Shown here: positions 22,439 through 24,114 of the stretch, in pieces
Numbering within the stretch: the first letter of the stretch is position 1
Layout: each line of letters begins with the position of its first letter
Assembly: GCA_005883655.1 (NCBI GenBank)
Contig: VBDA01000147.1
Location: 1-24,114 of the forward strand
Direction: 5' to 3'
Source: Betaproteobacteria bacterium
GTDB taxonomy: Bacteria; Pseudomonadota; Gammaproteobacteria; Burkholderiales; Casimicrobiaceae
Length of the DNA: 24,114 bases
Notes under the pieces: model-generated
The model's database searches: none
The model's input: only the letters and a program-made list of their open reading frames with translations
Told to the model about the DNA's origin: nothing
Made by a program: the position numbers and the translations under genes

Positions 22439-23251
22439 CTAACGCTGGCACGTGGGACAAAAGGTCGTCGCGCGGCCTCCAAGCCGGACCGAGCGTATCG
22501 CCGTTCCGCATATTCGACACGGCCGCCCCTCGCGGCCGTAGACAAAATAATGGAACTGGAAGTAGCCGGCGGCACCGTCGCTGTCGACGTAATCCCGCAA
22601 GGTGCTTCCGCCCTTTGCGATCGCGTCGGCAAGCGTCTCGCGCACGGCCTCGCGCAGGCGTCTCATTCGTATGCGCGAGATCCGATTTGCGGCACGCGTC
22701 GGGCGAATACCGGCGCGGAACAGCGATTCGTTGGCGTAGATGTTGCCGACGCCAACGACTACGGCGTTGTCCATGAGAGCGAGCTTGATCGCGGCACGGC
22801 GCTTGCGCGTGGCCCGAAACAGATGATCGGCATCGAACTCCGGGCGCAGGGGCTCGGGCCCGAGCCCGGTCAGCAGCGGGTGATGCGCAGCGTCCGGCAG
22901 CCACAGCACCGCGCCGAAGCGCCTCGGGTCGTGATAGCGCAGGATGACGCCGTTGCCGAATTCAAGGTCGACGTGGTCATGGGTGCGTTTGGGCGGGGCA
23001 TCCTTGTGAACGCGCAGACTGCCGGTCATGCCGAGATGGATGAGCAGCGTATCCATACCCAGTCGAAACAGCAGATACTTGCTTCGTCGCTCGACCTTTT
23101 CGACCACCCGGCCGACGAGTCTCTGCGCCAAGTCTTCAGGAACCGGCCAGCGCAATCGGCGGTCGTAGAGTCGTACTGCCGTCACATTCTGCCCTTCCAC
23201 GTAAGGCGCGATCCCGCGCCGGGTGGTTTCGACTTCGGGGAGCTCGGGCAT
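22439..23251 (-). CDS. mutM: Formamidopyrimidine-DNA glycosylase
   Basis: Removes 8-oxoguanine and formamidopyrimidines from DNA and cuts the resulting abasic site. The 270-residue protein starts MPELPEVETT, whose Pro2 (the new N-terminus) and Glu3 are catalytic. Lys58 in RRSKYLLF is the lysine of the lesion-recognition loop. The H2TH domain contains VVGVGNIYANESLF. A C-terminal zinc finger runs CxxC ... CPTC within about residues 245-270. The start is fixed by Pro2-Glu3; the longer frame to 23437 is spurious. No ribosome-binding site is obvious. It is divergent from the TPR gene and upstream of the dynamin-like gene. Confidence 0.97.
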   Translation of the reverse strand: MPELPEVETTRRGIAPYVEGQNVTAVRLYDRRLRWPVPEDLAQRLVGRVVEKVERRSKYLLFRLGMDTLLIHLGMTGSLRVHKDAPPKRTHDHVDLEFGNGVILRYHDPRRFGAVLWLPDAAHHPLLTGLGPEPLRPEFDADHLFRATRKRRAAIKLALMDNAVVVGVGNIYANESLFRAGIRPTRAANRISRIRMRRLREAVRETLADAIAKGGSTLRDYVDSDGAAGYFQFHYFVYGREGRPCRICGTAIRSVRLGGRATTFCPTCQR

Positions 23252-23341
23252 TGGCAGGGAGGCGCGTTTGTTGCTGCGCCAAATATAACCTAAGATTGAA
23301 GGCGCTCCGGCATTACGCCGATAGCACAGAAAGCGATTCGC

Positions 23342-24114
23342 ATGTTTCCTCACCGCTCGCATTCCCTGGCCCGGCTGGCGCTGAGTCTGGCCCTGCTGCT
23401 GGGAGCTGCCGGTATCGGCTACGACGCCGGGGCGCAAAAGGCGCCCGTCGTGCCGCCAGCCCCAGTGCCCGCCGTCCCGGCCGCCTCAGCGCGGCCGCTG
23501 ACCGCCGAGATCGTCTACAGAATGCTGGTCGGCGACATCGCCCTGCAGCGCGGCGCGCCGGCGCTCGCGGCACGTGCCTACTACGAAGCGGCGCGAGACT
23601 CACAAGACGCGCAGATTGCGCGACGCGCGACCGAGGTCGCGCTGTTTGCCCGTCAACGCGACCTTGCGCTCGAGGCTGCGCGGCTATGGTCGAAACTCGA
23701 TCCGAGCGCCGATCGCGCCAAGCAAATGGTTGCAACGCTATCGCAGCCGGGCTCCGGCGGTGACATCAAGGCGGAGCTCGAACGCGTGCTGGCCGAGGCG
23801 GGCGCGGACAGCAAGACGCTCGCCGACGCATTCGTGCAGTTGAATCAGGCGCTCGCCGCGCAGGCCGACAAAACCGTGGTGTACCGCCTGATTGTCGAGC
23901 TCGCAAAACCCTATCCCGGCGTCGCGGAGGCGCACTTTGCGGTCGCGCTGGCGGGGTACAACACCGGACTTTCAGATCTGGAAATTACCGCCGCATCGAT
24001 GCGCGCGGCCGATCGGGCGCTGGAGCTCAAGCCTGGCTGGGAGCGCGCGGCGCTCATCAAGGCCGATCTTCTCGCCAAGACATCTCCCGAGGGCGCGATC
24101 CGCTATTTGAATGG
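23342..24114 (+). CDS. Exported tetratricopeptide-repeat protein, 3' end cut by window
   Basis: First 257 residues of a longer protein whose frame stays open to the window edge. The N-terminus is a signal peptide (MFPHRSHSLARLALSLALLL, likely cleavage after AGA near residue 31), followed by a Pro/Ala/Val-rich linker (about 34-50). Helical repeats follow from about residue 50: AEIVYRMLVGDIALQRGAPALAARAYYEAA and AADRALELKPGWERAALIKADLLA have TPR character. A signal peptide and TPR repeats point to the periplasm or outer membrane. In betaproteobacteria such a gene lies upstream of lolB and ispE; those would be outside this window. A weak AGAAAG precedes the ATG. Confidence 0.88.
   Translation, partial: MFPHRSHSLARLALSLALLLGAAGIGYDAGAQKAPVVPPAPVPAVPAASARPLTAEIVYRMLVGDIALQRGAPALAARAYYEAARDSQDAQIARRATEVALFARQRDLALEAARLWSKLDPSADRAKQMVATLSQPGSGGDIKAELERVLAEAGADSKTLADAFVQLNQALAAQADKTVVYRLIVELAKPYPGVAEAHFAVALAGYNTGLSDLEITAASMRAADRALELKPGWERAALIKADLLAKTSPEGAIRYLN

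Noticed and set aside
23268..23296. Promoter TTGTTG-N17-TAAGAT before the TPR gene
   Set aside because: Only 3 of 6 and 4 of 6 matches; not better than chance in this region.
1..24114. CRISPR arrays, insertion sequences, tRNA genes, toxin-antitoxin or phage genes
   Set aside because: No regularly spaced repeats, transposase, integrase, tRNA-like fold or small toxin pair was seen on either strand.

Overview
The window is GC-rich and packed with housekeeping genes, with no insertion sequence, phage or tRNA seen. It looks like a betaproteobacterial chromosome. The reasons are a beta/gamma-type sigma-32, an Alvin-type ferredoxin next to coaD, the rsmB–DUF4390–NtrY/NtrX-like run, and a dynamin-like GTPase beside mutM that diverges from a secreted TPR protein. 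I cannot name the genus.

Layout. (1) 2-1612: the 3' part of gyrB (+), convergent with topB. (2) 1625-6829, minus strand: a LysM cell-surface protein, dprA and topB. smg, which often lies next to dprA, is missing. (3) 6940-16698, plus strand: def, fmt, htpX, rsmB, a DUF4390 gene, an NtrY-like kinase, an NtrX-like regulator and kup. The last four overlap or nearly overlap and look translationally coupled. A strong hairpin terminator closes the block. (4) 16774-18722, minus strand: rpoH and ftsY. rpoH has its own promoter, overlapped by a CIRCE (HrcA) operator. (5) 18764-20160, plus strand: rsmD, coaD and a 2[4Fe-4S] ferredoxin. (6) 20291-23251, minus strand: mutM and a dynamin-like GTPase. (7) 23342 to the edge: a secreted TPR protein (+), cut by the window end.

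How the genes relate. The plus-strand block joins N-terminal methionine processing (def, fmt), membrane protein quality control (htpX), 16S rRNA methylation (rsmB), a membrane-sensing two-component pair and potassium uptake (kup). rsmD, in another block, is a second 16S rRNA guanine/cytosine-modification gene. rpoH, ftsY and htpX cover heat-shock control and membrane targeting.

Four points deserve attention. (a) rpoH carries one in-frame UAG in place of a conserved Leu codon, although its CIRCE/promoter, ribosome-binding site, downstream coding sequence and terminator are intact. (b) def and fmt are in the same frame, separated only by one UGA and 43 sense codons that include a 12-nt tandem repeat, and fmt has no ATG or GTG start. 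(c) The NtrX-like regulator has lost the Walker A lysine, the GAFTGA loop and the Walker B aspartate, and its Fis-type helix-turn-helix stops after the first helix, exactly where kup begins. (d) kup sits where trkA sits in the related E. coli cluster. No clearly new multi-gene system is visible; (a) to (c) are the best leads.
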